Origin: Rotaria socialis
Lineage: Eukaryota; Rotifera; Eurotatoria; Philodinida; Philodinidae
Assembly: GCA_905331475.1 (NCBI GenBank)
Contig: CAJNYU010000183.1
Location: 1-64,000, forward strand
Length of the DNA: 64,000 bases
Direction of reading: 5' to 3'
Shown here one piece after another: positions 34,101 through 45,230 of the stretch. The notes below the pieces were generated by a model. The model saw nothing but the letters and a program-made list of their open reading frames with translations, was not told the DNA's origin and did not search any database. The position numbers and the translations under genes are program-made. Numbering within the stretch: position 1 is the stretch's first letter; every line of letters starts with the position of its first letter.

Positions 34101-37056
34101 GTATCAAAATATGAAAATTGAACACATATACTTGGGACTTCAATTGATATTAATCATGCAAATAACTACGATCAACGAAATTATTTTCACTATTATATTT
34201 TTAAATAGTAGAAATTAACATAATTTGAAAAACATTAAAATGCTAATAGTAACTGGTATCTTCTCATGTCAATACGTGGGTAAGAAAACAACTTTAGTAT
34301 ACTATCTATAAAAGAATACAATTTAAAATATCAGCATCATAGAAAGGATTTATATTTATTTTTTCTTATGTCTCGTTTGAATACAGCGAAGATAGCATAA
34401 TTTTATTTATAATAGCTATTACATATTATCTTAGATTTAGTTTCGACGAACTGCAGTAAATTCTCTCATGAATTTCAGAGCATTGATTCGAAAAAAAATA
34501 TTGACATAAATTACCGTTCCTTTCTTTTTCCCTTTTTTGCCACAAGTGCTGAAATTCTCGTTTAAATTCATCTCGACATTCATTCCATATTCGATCATAA
34601 TACATTCTCTCCAGTTCAGAGAATTTCAAACCTATGACACGTTCTAAAACGATTAAAAACAATGTAATATTTCGAATGTTAAATTCGAATTTCAATCTAA
34701 ATACCATATTGTTCAGGTAAATCATTTAAACATTGACGAGAAGTTCGTCGAGTGATCAACTTCAGAAAATTCATTATCCATGATAAAAATACATCATTTA
34801 TTTTATCCTTTTTACGTAACAATGTTGATACTTGATCGCGTGGTACGCTATTTATTGGAAATAAATATTGAATGATTCCTTCAAGATCATTAATTGAACG
34901 ATGAAACGGTGTCCCAGTAACAAACCTTGATAAAAAAAAAGAAGTTATTTTCGTTTTTATGTGTAGATTACAACGATTTACCATCGATGATGTGCTACAA
35001 GAGATCGAGCCATTTTCGATGTTGGTGTATTTGGCGAATCAACCCTATTTTGATAGTAATTAAAATTGTTTGAAAATTTTAATAACATATAGGAAGATAG
35101 TTTTCAGTCATTTTTTTGTTGTCGTTTTAATCGAAGCCTAGGCAGCAACGATTAGAATACTTTTTTTCTTCGCGAATCCCTTAACAGTAGACTTGAATGA
35201 TAATTCAAAATTATAATTATTCGAAAAATATCTATATTTATACTCAATTGAATATTTCTAGATAGAATTTATCTAAAATTGATTTCACATTTTTATTAAC
35301 AAACTCATGAATTCTTGTAAGTCAATTAATATGTTGGTTCCTCTAGATTTTTATACAGTCAAGACGAGGTTGAAGAATCTACATTGAAGTCTATCGCTTT
35401 CAATATTTAAAGTAGCTTACATTTGAGCTTCATCAAGTACTAAAAAAGAAAAAGAAATATGAATATTTTAAGAGATAAAAATGAAATTACTAACCAAGAC
35501 GCCAGAATTTTAATTTCAATAGTGGACTTATCAAATATGAATATTTTCGTACTTGAGTTCGTGTTGAATGGTGTTCTTTTGAACATACTTCATTATGGTG
35601 AATGTCTTTCTTTAAATTTTCATACGAACAAAATATAAAATCTTGTTTTGCCAGAAAACGTCGATCGGGTATTGGTATTTTATTAACAATACCTTCATAC
35701 ATATATATGTTTAAGGGACAATTTAAATGTTTATCTACTTCTTCAATCCATTGATCAATAATTGCTGCCGGTGCAATAATTAATGTAGCACCAGTTGATA
35801 ATAATTGTTGACTATCTGTTAAACGTTGTTCACAATAAGGACACATAAATACTTCTTGATTATTTTCCGACTGAATAAAACATTTTTTATGCATTGAACG
35901 AGAACATTGTGAACAAAGCAAAATAGAATTTTCTTGCACATTTCTTTGTTTTTTTGTTTCCTTTACTATTTTACCACAAACACAAGGAAGAGATAGTTGT
36001 TCGTCGGATTTAAATTTTTTATTTGCTGAACAATCTTCATTATCATCGAGTATTGTTGGTTTTATATCTATAGAATTTGCCGAAAGGAACGAGTTTGAAC
36101 ATTTATTTAATAATGACGTTAAAAGTACACACATTGTTTTTCCAAGACCCATTTCATCCGAAAGTATTCCACCAAATAATGAGAATTGTTCATTAGACCA
36201 ATTATTTATGTCATTTTTTTCTAATGGTATACCATATATAATATGAACATAAAATAAATTATCGAATAAATCATGACAACAATGTAAAGGCGTATAAACA
36301 ATGGATGATGATAAATCTAGTTCTCGTTTAAGCATCCAATTAACTATTTAAAAAGAACAAAAACAAATAAGTTAAACAAAAAATTAATTTGTTTTTACTT
36401 GATTTTATTTGATGATCTTTCAATTGAATAACATCATTTTTAAGTAAAGACTCGATTGAAATTAATGAATTATTATTATTATTATTATCCATGTTAATCA
36501 TTGTAGTTGCTTGAATTTCTTGATAAATAAAGTCAATAATATTATTTGCATTCGTATCACTATTACTCATTTGTAATGTAGATTGATAATCATCGAATAC
36601 AAACAAATGTTTAAAATATCGGTTTGTTTTGTCATTTTCTTTACAATAAGAATAAAATATAAATAAATTTAAATTTTGTTTTGTATTTTTTGCTGAACTT
36701 AACAAGTAAACAAGTGTTAATGTACATTGTTCTAATGAATAATATAAATACAATTGCTCATTTTTGATTAAATCATATAACCATTTTAATGGGTGAATTT
36801 TATTTTTTAAATAGATATTATCTTCATCATTATTAGAAAAAATGAATGGATCGTGAAGAAAAATTTCCTCTCTAATCACATTTATATCCCAATGTTCATA
36901 ATAAAGTTCAGCTAAACAAAGACAATTACTGTCAATTGGAAGAATATCACTATTGATACATGACAATGGATTTGTTTTAATACCATCATATGTTAATAGG
37001 GGATCGATCTGGCTATCTCGAAGACGATATGTGTTACTACGTCGATGACGAGGCAT
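28173..37056 (-). CDS. SHPRH: SHPRH, SNF2/PHD/RING E3 ubiquitin ligase
   Basis: Thirteen exons: 37056-36399, 36343-35495, 35439-35421, 35044-34982, 34925-34705, 34643-34515, 33643-33475, 33404-32937, 32873-32406, 30543-29903, 29836-29372, 28589-28456, 28400-28173. They sum to 4512 nt (1503 aa, against 1683 in human), and every phase agrees. In order: Walker A DEMGLGKT (282-289); an inserted PHD finger (about 340-391, CVCGK...CSQC...HKKC...CPYC); Walker B-like LDEAQM split by a 19-nt exon; TGTP (about 533); RING finger (1179-1229, CPMC...CGHFFC...CPIC); and helicase motif VI ELQAIARVRRLGQ near 1408-1420. The human protein polyubiquitinates PCNA in DNA-damage tolerance. The start MPRHRR is chosen because an AG acceptor lies just upstream and the longer frame adds no family sequence. 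Large introns hold mobile elements. Confidence 0.94.
30949..31705. repeat. long inverted repeat in a SHPRH intron, with assembly ambiguity
   Basis: The left arm (30949-31146) and right arm (31509-31705) are near-perfect reverse complements of about 195 bp. The outer ends read GGACGGGGGCGCATGAGG and CCTCATGCGCGCCCGGTC. The loop begins at an ambiguous base (n, 31147), and 31148-31226 repeats 30558-30636 exactly (79 bp). Either a foldback element sits in the intron or two contig ends were joined wrongly. The small open frame across the left arm is not a gene. Confidence 0.6.
32041..32360. mobile_element. AAGTAC-saturated hAT miniature element, copy 1
   Basis: It starts CAGAGCTCGGACGAAAGTA and ends GTACTCGCCCTAGCT, matching the element at 41193 throughout. 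The interior is almost entirely permutations of CAAGTACTTGTAC. It lies in the 1.86-kb SHPRH intron 9. The left flank is ATATATAT and the right flank runs into a TA microsatellite, so the last bases of the right terminus and the duplication are blurred. Confidence 0.7.
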
Positions 37057-37561
37057 TTGACTAGAGAAAAATTCACTTTTTGCTGATGTTGAAAATAACA
37101 ATCAAAATTATCCTTCAAAATTCTCTCATTGGGTAAACTATGGACTCAATGAAAATCATATGGTGTAGCCATGTCGTGAATAAAAACGCATTCGTATGAA
37201 GTAAAAATATAGTTCTATTTAGATCGGTTGCATTTTAAATATTTCCTATTGAAAATTTTCTAGATGGCACTAAATGATTGTCAAATTTTAATGTGTTGAA
37301 AATTAAAATTTCTAGTAGAACGATGTATTTTTTTCGAATCATCAAACAACGATCGTATGATAATCTTTATTATTCTATTTGTAGTGTTTTTTTTATAACA
37401 CTGAGTCATTCTAGTTCATTTAGTTCATAACTGTAAAACGAACTATCTTTCAAGTTTTATTTCACACATCTATATGATTAATCAAAAATATCAAAAAGAA
37501 AACTGATTGTTTTTCTAAATCTTTTTTTTTAATCTCAAGATTCCGTTTTATTGGATAGTCT
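37057..37561. other. gap between QPRT-like gene and SHPRH
   Basis: No gene is seen. It holds the 3' end of the quinolinate phosphoribosyltransferase gene and the SHPRH 5' flank, including the TTTTTCTCTAG acceptor just before the SHPRH ATG. Confidence 0.4.
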
Positions 37562-38413
37562 TTATTGACATTGAAATCGCATGGATAAATCAATTGCTTT
37601 TACATCTTTGGTCAAGGTGCCGATTGCAATATAATCCACTCCAGTTTCTGCTACTGCACGAAGTGTTATTTCATTAATACCACCAGACGCTTCGATTTTG
37701 GCACGACCGTTATTAATGTGAACTGCTTCACGCATTTCATCTAAATTCATATTATCTAATAGAATCATATCAGCATTAGCATCAAGTGCTTGTCGTAATT
37801 CATCAAGATTCTCAACTTCTATTTCAATGGGTTTATTTGGTGCAATTTCACGTGCACGTTCAATAACTTTTTTAATACTATTATCACATGCTGCAATATG
37901 ATTTTCTTTTATAAGAAAAGCATCGTAAAGTCCAAAACGATGATTATGACAGCCACCTTGTTTCACGGCATATTTTTCAGCAAGGCGTAAACCAGGTATT
38001 GTTTTACGTGTATCGCGTACTTTAACATTTGTTCCTTGAACTAAGTCAGCATAATGACGACATCGAGTAGCTATTCCTGAGAGTAATTGAAGAAAATTAA
38101 GAGCTGTTCGTTCACCAGTCAGCAATATTCGAGATGGTCCTCTTAATGTACATAAAATATAATTTGCTTCTACGCGGTCACCATCTCGTACATTCCATTG
38201 AATAGTTACATTGCTTGAATCAAGTTGACGAAAAACTTCATCGAACCATAATATTCCACAAATAATGCTCGGTTCACGAGTTATAACAGTTGCATTTGAT
38301 ATTTGTTCTAATGGAATAAGTTGAGCGGTCACATCACCATCACCAATATCTTCCTGTAATGCACAGCGCACATCGGTTTCAATTGTTAATTGAGGTATGT
38401 CTGCATGATCCAT
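37562..38413 (-). CDS. nadC-like / QPRT: nicotinate-nucleotide pyrophosphorylase (quinolinate phosphoribosyltransferase), bacterial type
   Basis: A single exon of 283 aa, the usual length for the family. It converts quinolinate and PRPP to nicotinate mononucleotide in de novo NAD synthesis. N-terminal domain: [17 protein letters not shown] (18-34). Barrel domain: [18 protein letters not shown] (100-117), [10 protein letters not shown] (134-143), [20 protein letters not shown] (153-172) for quinolinate and PRPP contacts, [11 protein letters not shown] (196-206), MILLDN (216-221) and EASGGI (241-246). By recall these words are closer to proteobacterial NadC (EDIGxGDVTAxLIP, ALNFxQxLSGIA, TGVDxIxxGxLTK) than to animal QPRT. 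With no introns, horizontal acquisition is likely. There is no obvious targeting peptide, so a cytosolic location is inferred. It is transcribed divergently from the OTU gene. Confidence 0.93.
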   Translation of the reverse strand: MDHADIPQLTIETDVRCALQEDIGDGDVTAQLIPLEQISNATVITREPSIICGILWFDEVFRQLDSSNVTIQWNVRDGDRVEANYILCTLRGPSRILLTGERTALNFLQLLSGIATRCRHYADLVQGTNVKVRDTRKTIPGLRLAEKYAVKQGGCHNHRFGLYDAFLIKENHIAACDNSIKKVIERAREIAPNKPIEIEVENLDELRQALDANADMILLDNMNLDEMREAVHINNGRAKIEASGGINEITLRAVAETGVDYIAIGTLTKDVKAIDLSMRFQCQ

Positions 38414-38852
38414 AATAGATTTTTAATATCAATCAAAATGAATCAAGAGAGAAAGATTCTACAAATAAACCACGTTCGTTTGCACCTGTAAAAGAAACTA
38501 ATGACTAGACGATGAAGTATCGTATGTGTATGTATATTCCTACGCATGTGTTATACATACAAAGCGGCCAACAGAAGAGTAAAATAAATAGTTTTCTTTT
38601 TCCTTCGTTTCTTTTTTTATGTCATACTTCTTTTTCTTCCTGTTTTCTTCGTCATCTTAATCAACCAAAAAGAAAACGAAATGGACTGTCGATGACTCGT
38701 ATAGCAAGCGGCTGAGTAATGTTATAAACACCTCCTACTTTCTTTCTACAGCGATCGACTCAGAGCACGAGGTTGCAATATATGTAGGCGTCGGAGAGAA
38801 AAAAAAGAAAAGAGTCGCAAACATACATTTACGTTTCGGTGACGTGAAGAAC
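38414..38852. promoter_or_regulatory. divergent promoter region, QPRT-like and OTU genes
   Basis: About 440 nt separate two head-to-head genes. On the minus strand TTTCTTTTACAG lies about 60 nt upstream of the QPRT-like ATG, a possible leader acceptor. On the plus strand a 5'-leader intron (38853-38910, GTAAAG...ATTAG) precedes the OTU start. No TATA element stands out. Confidence 0.35.
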
Positions 38853-38933
38853 GTAAAGAAAATTATTGATTGTTTTTTATTTATTTTACTTTTTTTTCTT
38901 TCGAAATTAGTACGTCATCAATTTCAATCTCAT

Positions 38934-39782
38934 ATGAATATGTATCCAAACTTTCATTACACATCATCTTTCCCACAACAACAGCAACAACAATCTCAAC
39001 CAATTCAATGGGGGTATCAACCATCATTTTATAATGGATATAGAGCAAATGCACCGATTATTCTAGCTCAACCAGTGCCTGTAGTTCAAAATTATCTAAC
39101 ACCCCTACAGCAACAACAACAACAACAGCATCGAATTGATACACAACTATCATCATATCCACCTTCCATGAAAACATATAATCGTTTTCGTAATGCTTTT
39201 TCATGTTCTCATCAACAAGATTCAAATAATTCTGATGACGAATATCTTTATCATGAACAACAATTAAATCGTAATTTAACAAAACATGATATTGAACGAC
39301 TACCAGTTAAAGGTGATGGTAATTGTCTATTTTATGCGCTTGCCGAAGGTCTGATGTATGAAATGAAAGTTGATCCACATGAATTTGGTTTACAATTACA
39401 ACGATTATTTCGTTTATCAAAAAATTTTCGTTTAGTGGATTTTGCCGATTGTCTAAGACAATTATGTGTAGATCAATGGCGATTGCATGAAGATTATTAT
39501 AGTCAATTTGTTGATAAAGAAAAAGTTTCATTTCTTAAAGAAGTTAAAAAATTTTCTAAAAATGGTGTTTCTGATTCAACATTGGGCGATATTGTGCCAT
39601 TGACTACTGCAAATGCACTTAATATTAACATAACTATATTTACTTCAGTATTGAATTTACCTCGTATTGATGTTAAGCCTGAACGCAAGAGTAATTTATT
39701 ACCCTTAACTCAAAAGACAATCTATCTAGCTTATAATCAACATGGGATAGGTCACTATGATGCTGCATATCCTCGTACTTGA
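38934..39782 (+). CDS. OTU-domain cysteine protease (deubiquitinase-like)
   Basis: I take ATG 38934 (282 aa). The open frame begins at 38844, but 38853-38910 has a good donor and acceptor and encodes an artificial hydrophobic run, so it is probably a leader intron. Residues 10-100 are Gln/Pro/Tyr-rich with two polyglutamine tracts. The OTU domain starts at IERLPVKGDGNCLFYALAEG, with catalytic Asp128 and Cys131, and ends at HGIGHYDAAY with the catalytic His near 274. The length fits a single OTU domain of about 130 residues after a disordered N terminus. OTU enzymes cleave ubiquitin chains; linkage preference cannot be read. A closely related protease fold also occurs in transposons, so a domesticated origin cannot be excluded. 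Confidence 0.85.
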   Translation: MNMYPNFHYTSSFPQQQQQQSQPIQWGYQPSFYNGYRANAPIILAQPVPVVQNYLTPLQQQQQQQHRIDTQLSSYPPSMKTYNRFRNAFSCSHQQDSNNSDDEYLYHEQQLNRNLTKHDIERLPVKGDGNCLFYALAEGLMYEMKVDPHEFGLQLQRLFRLSKNFRLVDFADCLRQLCVDQWRLHEDYYSQFVDKEKVSFLKEVKKFSKNGVSDSTLGDIVPLTTANALNINITIFTSVLNLPRIDVKPERKSNLLPLTQKTIYLAYNQHGIGHYDAAYPRT

Positions 39783-40005
39783 TATGTACAATAAAAAAAA
39801 ACAATGGTGTCTATTTTGTTAATTTGTTTTTCTTCACAAAATGCAAGGACAAAGGTTTAAACCTTCTTTTTTTTCTTTGTTTAGGCTAGTGTTTTGCTTT
39901 TTTTCTTGTTAACAGTAGTGGAAAATGTTTGTTTCACGAATGTTGACACCACAAAAAATAAAACATTATTTAGGAAAAAAAACTCGATAGCGTTATACTA
40001 ATAAT

Positions 40006-40510
40006 CTATAGTCGTCGTCGCCGTCTTTGATCTGGATATTCCAATACATAGAAATTATCATCATCAGTTCGTTGATCATTTGCTAAAAATAATAAATTGA
40101 TGTATTGCATAGAAATATTATCGCTTGTTTTTCATACCATTTGGAATGTTTTTATTTAGCATTCGATTCGTATTGTATGCCGAAGAAAGCAAACCGATTG
40201 AATCAGGATTAGCTGTTGGTAGAAACGGTGCATGCTTAGAATAACTTGACGCCGGACTAAATCGTTTACCGAATCTGAATAAAACTATAGGAAGTTAATT
40301 ATTTTAAAATAATTATCGCTTTTACCGAGGTCGAGCTATAATTGCATAATAATTATGCAATAATTTCCAAAAAAGTGCTTGTTCATCTGGTGATGCGTTC
40401 GAAGGTGGTCTTTGAGGAGGATTAGGAAAACTAGCCGATGATGTTAAGTGAAATGATACAACCAATAAAATAAGAAGATTGACTAATAGTGATAGACTAA
40501 TGGAGTTCAT
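40006..40510 (-). CDS. NPF: neuropeptide F (NPF) precursor
   Basis: Exons 40510-40326, 40274-40138 and 40082-40006 (185+137+77 nt) give 132 aa, all phases consistent. Residues 1-26 are a signal peptide (hydrophobic core LLVNLLILLVVSF, Ala before Ser27). The mature peptide would be about residues 27-63: a Pro-rich start (FPNPPQRPP), an amphipathic helix (DEQALFWKLLHNYYAIIA) and the RPRF end, followed by Gly-Lys-Arg for amidation and dibasic cleavage. That is about 37 residues, as in invertebrate NPF and vertebrate NPY. The first intron splits the last Arg codon of RPRF in phase 2, the conserved NPY/NPF position. The C-terminal flanking peptide is acidic (DDDNFYVLEYPD) and ends in five Arg. NPF is secreted and usually links feeding state to behaviour; the receptor is not identified. 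Confidence 0.93.
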
Positions 40511-40772
40511 TTTTTAAAATAGGACTATATCAAATTGCAAAATAATAGATTAATGGTTTAATGTCCTGAAAAAAAGGATTTTATTTTAAATTTTAATGTC
40601 TGATCAAGATTTCAAGTATACTGCTTAGTTTTTCTTGTTGTGTGAAAATTATTGCTTAATGTTTTTACGTGATGGAGTCATAACTATGATAAAACTCGGA
40701 TGTAAAAAATTTTCAGCTACTTACTCATAAGTCATAATTTTATTTTAGCTATCAGATAACCCATATATATAT

Positions 40773-41065
40773 GTTGTGGTCAAAATTCAAATCCAGTCAA
40801 ATTTTAAATTTGCTCGGGCAAAATTCAAATTAGAATTTTGTCCAACAAAATCCCAGTCAAAATTCTAATTTCGATTTTCACTAAACAAGTTGTTGCTTCT
40901 TTATGTTTTTTTCTTTAGTTTATTTTGCTCATCAAAAGGAATTTCCGATTTCGTCTAGTGAAAATCGAATTGAGAACTTTTTTAGTAAAAATCGAAATTA
41001 GAATTTTGACTGCGATTTTGTTCGGCAAATTTTAAATTTGACTGGATTTTAATTTTGACCGCAAC
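40773..41065. mobile_element. miniature TIR element in a TA context
   Basis: About 293 bp, with ends GTTGTGGTCAAAATTCAAAT and the near-complement ATTTTAATTTTGACCGCAAC. Inner repeats of AAATTTGAATTTT-like sequence and GATTTTCACTAAAC / CTAGTGAAAATCG pair the two halves. It lies between AT dinucleotide runs, which fits a TA duplication, but the exact flank cannot be resolved. Non-coding. Confidence 0.65.
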
Positions 41066-41192
41066 ATATATATATATATGTTTATCAAAGTTTTCCTACA
41101 ATATCCTACTTCTGATATTCGCTATGATGTATAGTGTTATTTTACCACTCGCAATAGCCTACCTATTATGAATCCAACACAATACTAAGCAT

Positions 41193-41502
41193 CAGAGCTC
41201 GGATGAAAGTACTTGTACTTGTACTTAGGGAAAAGTACTTCATATTCATACGTTCCATTCATTATGACTCACCCAGTATAACTATCAAGTATTTTTCCTA
41301 CAGTATAAGTATAAGCACCAAATACTTTACTTGATAGACAAGCATTTTCTTTTTAAATACAAGTACACAGGCAAGTATACTTGTGAAACGACAAGTAAAA
41401 GTACACGTACATGTTTTTGAGTACAAGTAAAAGTGAAACTAAGTATTTTCAAGTTTAAGTAAAATACATTTACTTGCTTTACTTGTACTCGTCCTAGCTC
41501 TG
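41193..41502. mobile_element. AAGTAC-saturated hAT miniature element, copy 2
   Basis: 310 bp with ends CAGAGCTCGGATGA and TCGTCCTAGCTCTG, flanked by CTAAGCAT at 41185-41192 and 41503-41510, a perfect 8-bp duplication. The ends and the duplication identify it as hAT-type. The interior is made of AAGTACTTGTAC-like words in both orientations, and it matches 32041-32360. Confidence 0.88.
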
Positions 41503-41510
41503 CTAAGCAT

Positions 41511-42033
41511 GATTCAATTTTTAGAAAATAATTCTTTCCGACTGAATAATTAGTAGATTCTAAAATATTTATATTTCTAAAAAGGTTTTATCTGAAATAT
41601 ATTTTTACGGAAATCATGAGTTTTGTCCGAAAATTTTGATTCATTTTCTTACAAAAGTTTAATGACTCCATCATAGAATGACTATTTCGACTTTATCAGA
41701 TCAGTGAGAAAATAATTTTGTTCTGTTTACTTAGATACTATTGACAGATTCAATACCATTAACATTAATAGTATCAACGATATTTAGTTATTCTCTCCTG
41801 ATTTATGGCAACATCTATACAATTTACTTTCAATATAACAAATAGAAAAAAGAGATATTACTTGGAAAACGAAACAAACGTCTTATAACTTACTTTTTTT
41901 CCTAATGTTCATGCAATCTTGATAGACAGTACAACGACTGAGGTAAAAGAATGGTTTTCTCTATTACTGAAGATCTTTAATTTTATTTTATTAACTTCCT
42001 TTCGTGCTATTAGCTAGTAGTTTCTTAAAAGGC
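41511..42033. other. spacer
   Basis: AT-rich, with no feature supported. Confidence 0.35.
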
Positions 42034-43034
42034 CACCCATGAGCCCGTCAAGTTATCGCAGCACTCGTCAAAATTTAGTTTTCGCATTTGAGATTCTCAT
42101 CGCGTTCAGCACGGTCTTAAACCTCTGAATCCAAATTTTCAGCCTATTTGGTTGAACTGTTCATTTGATCATTTTGTCTTTCAAACAGATACATCAACGA
42201 CTACATCATTTTTGAATGATTGCTCAAAAAGTTCTAACAGACACATTGTCCATCTTTCAACATATGTATATTATGATCAAAGATGAAATCATTGAGTTTA
42301 TCTCAATAGACGACGATAAGTGTTTAAATCATTAGTTTTTATAGAATATACGTACGTATGTGCATAAAAGCACATCGTGCTTATGTGAAAAGTATTGCAT
42401 ATGATTTACTATCTACTATAGATCTTATTTTTCAACGAAAAGAATAATTTTTAAATTCTTTTTTTTTAAAACTGAAATTTTGTTAGTCAGCATTGTGACC
42501 TATTTTTCATCTAAAACCTAAATTTGTTTTTAGACTTTTCTTCAACCATTTTGTAGTGGAGAATCGATTGTACAATGTTCTGTAGAACTTATTCTGGGTA
42601 CTCATTAAATGGCTGAGTGAAAGCTAAAATATTGAAGAAAATTGAAACTGTTTTTGTTCGAAAAATCACGGGTCATCGATATTGCTTACTAGATACTCGT
42701 GGACTGGTTGATTTAAAATAGGAAATGTGAATAGCTCACTTTGCTCAGCGGTCAACGGTCCGTCTATTGATATATGATGCGAAATTTTTCATCGATTGGT
42801 TGTCGTATAAAAACAGCTCAAATATAAAAGATGCTCGCTGAAATTTTTCTTAAAAGTATTTTAGGGTGCTTGAAAGTCGCTCGTAGTGAATGTTTGAACA
42901 GTTCAACCAAATAGGCTGAAAATTTGGATTCAGAGGTTTAAGACCGTGCTGAACGCGATGAGAATCTCAAATGCGAAAACTAAATTTTGACGAGTGCTGC
43001 GATACCAACTGGATCCTCAATGCACTCATGGGTG
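42034..43034. mobile_element. 1-kb element with 109-bp inverted repeats
   Basis: Inverted arms 42055-42163 and 42895-43003 are nearly perfect complements (they contain CGCAGCACTCGTCAAAATTT and its partner). They lie inside outer ends CACCCATGAG and CTCATGGGTG. The 730-bp interior has no recognisable protein. I could not find a target duplication, so the class is open and the outer boundary is provisional. Confidence 0.65.
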
Positions 43035-45222
43035 CTTTCGTAACAACTTCAGAGACCTGGTATAAATACATGTGCTCAATTATGCACAGTATGTAGTATC
43101 CTACGGGAACAACTATTTTTATTCTCGTCTCATGAGATTTAAGGAATCTTTTTTAGTATTGTTTTCACTCTTTAGGACAACTCTCACTATCATTCACTGG
43201 CTTCAAAATGACAGTATGCATTGCGGATAATGCGTTAAATCTTTCTTACTATCGATGAAGGGTCAAATGAAAAGGAAATGAGAACAGTAAGATTAAACTG
43301 CGATGGCGTTATTGAGGTTTTTCTACAGGAAGTTCGGTTCCGTAGGGAAATAGGTCGAAAGACAGCAATCCTGCAGAACACTGATAGAATATCCGGATGA
43401 CAAACTTCTATACGTAATAATAAATAGGAATATGATTTTTAGCACATATTTTCATGATTATTTTACATGGAAAAGACTCGAGCAAAAATTGCTAATAACA
43501 ATATTTTTTCTTGAAATGTACTATCCATATAGTTATGCTTAAATAAACTCATAAATATTCTAATTAAAATAAAATATAAGATTTAGCGTGAAATTCTGGA
43601 TAGAAAAAAGAGAAAAATAAAATTGGCTATTTTAGTGACGCTTTTCATTACAACTGAAGATACATGAATAAAAATTCATTGCTTTTAATTATCAGTGGTA
43701 TCCTCTGGTCGTTATGAAATTTCTTTGTCGTCTAGCAGACAATAGCTTTTAGGAAAGAAATATACTTTATTATGTAGAAACGCTGTAAACGCTTGTGAAG
43801 AAAAAGATGAGGAGGAATAACAGGTAATAGGAAACAAAACTTACACTAGATTTAACAGGACTTCTTAATAATAATGCAGTTTTCTCTATAAACTATATTA
43901 AATAAGAGGAAAATAAGTGTAGGAGTTAATGTAACAGGAAAAAAACGGAAAACGATCAATCATTACCACCATTCGACAGCAACAAAACAAAAGCTTCACA
44001 CTAATTTTATATTAGTCTATCAAATTCATTCATCTATATTCATTGAATATAAAATAAGAAAATCTAAATAGAAATACGGTATAAATAATTAATAAATATC
44101 ACAGTTGACAAATCGAACTTAGATTAAATATTATTTTCTAAAGAAAAAGAAAAAGAAATATCATACAAAACAGAAATTATTCAATTATTAAGAAACTACC
44201 TCTTTGATTTTCCATAGAATCATGATTAAATTAACTTAGAAGATTATGTGATCGAAAGGAGAATACATGACATCAATAAACCTAATCTATCACTTGATAT
44301 TAACATATAATTTTTAATAGAAAATTATTCAATGATATTGATAGAGAAAAAAAGAACAATCTTATTATATTCATCTATTCAAAAGTAGTAAAGCACAACA
44401 AAGGAAATCTTGAGCTTTACTGTAATAATGATCGAAGATCGATAGGACATGAGAACATGAACTATTACTTCAGCGCATGAATAAGTGCTCTTTTTTTATT
44501 TGCCATGCTCACTATATTTTATCTTATTTTCATGAAGAAAAGTTGAATTCTGAAACTAAAATATTTTCATATAACAATTAAAAATTTTTGTTCTTTTGTA
44601 ATGAGGCTACAGTTGTTGATTAGCTTTTTAAAATGTTAATTCATTTAGCATTGTTTCTTTTGAAATAGAGTTTATTATATTAAATGATTAACACAAAATT
44701 AATGAATGGTAACATTGTTTATATATATATATGAAAGTATTCACATCAAATTTATGATAAAATAGAAAATGATTCTTCAGATCATCAAAATGCTGAGTAA
44801 AATTCATATTGCAATTCAAATATATTATCATGGTTTAAATAGCAAAGGAAATTTATTCACTAATGATTTCAGACGAAATTTCTCGTAGACTTTACAAATA
44901 TTTTTCAACTCATAAATCAATAAATATCAATACTTAGGTGAGTATATATGAATTATTCAATACAGATCAGATGTTTGCACTGTATTGTACTTGATTAATC
45001 GATAATATAAAATATTATAATCAGATAGCAAAACTAGCATAGAAATGATGAATAGTAGCATCTAATTGTAAAATAAAATGCCCTGTGTAAATGAAAGCAG
45101 GGTCCAATTATCATCGATCATATTAGAAAATGAATCAAACTCAATTGTTATGGATTTTTAAATGAGACTTTTACACGAATTACGACACCATATTACATAC
45201 AATTTCTCATCTCCACAGGTTA
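43035..45222. other. gene-poor, AT-rich stretch
   Basis: No gene or bounded repeat is recognised on either strand. Confidence 0.35.
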
Positions 45223-45230
45223 GTAGCGAG

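Noticed and set aside
38844..38933. Upstream ATG giving the OTU protein a hydrophobic N terminus
   Set aside because: The hydrophobic run is encoded by 38853-38910, a good 58-nt GT-AG intron; the later ATG gives a normal OTU protein.
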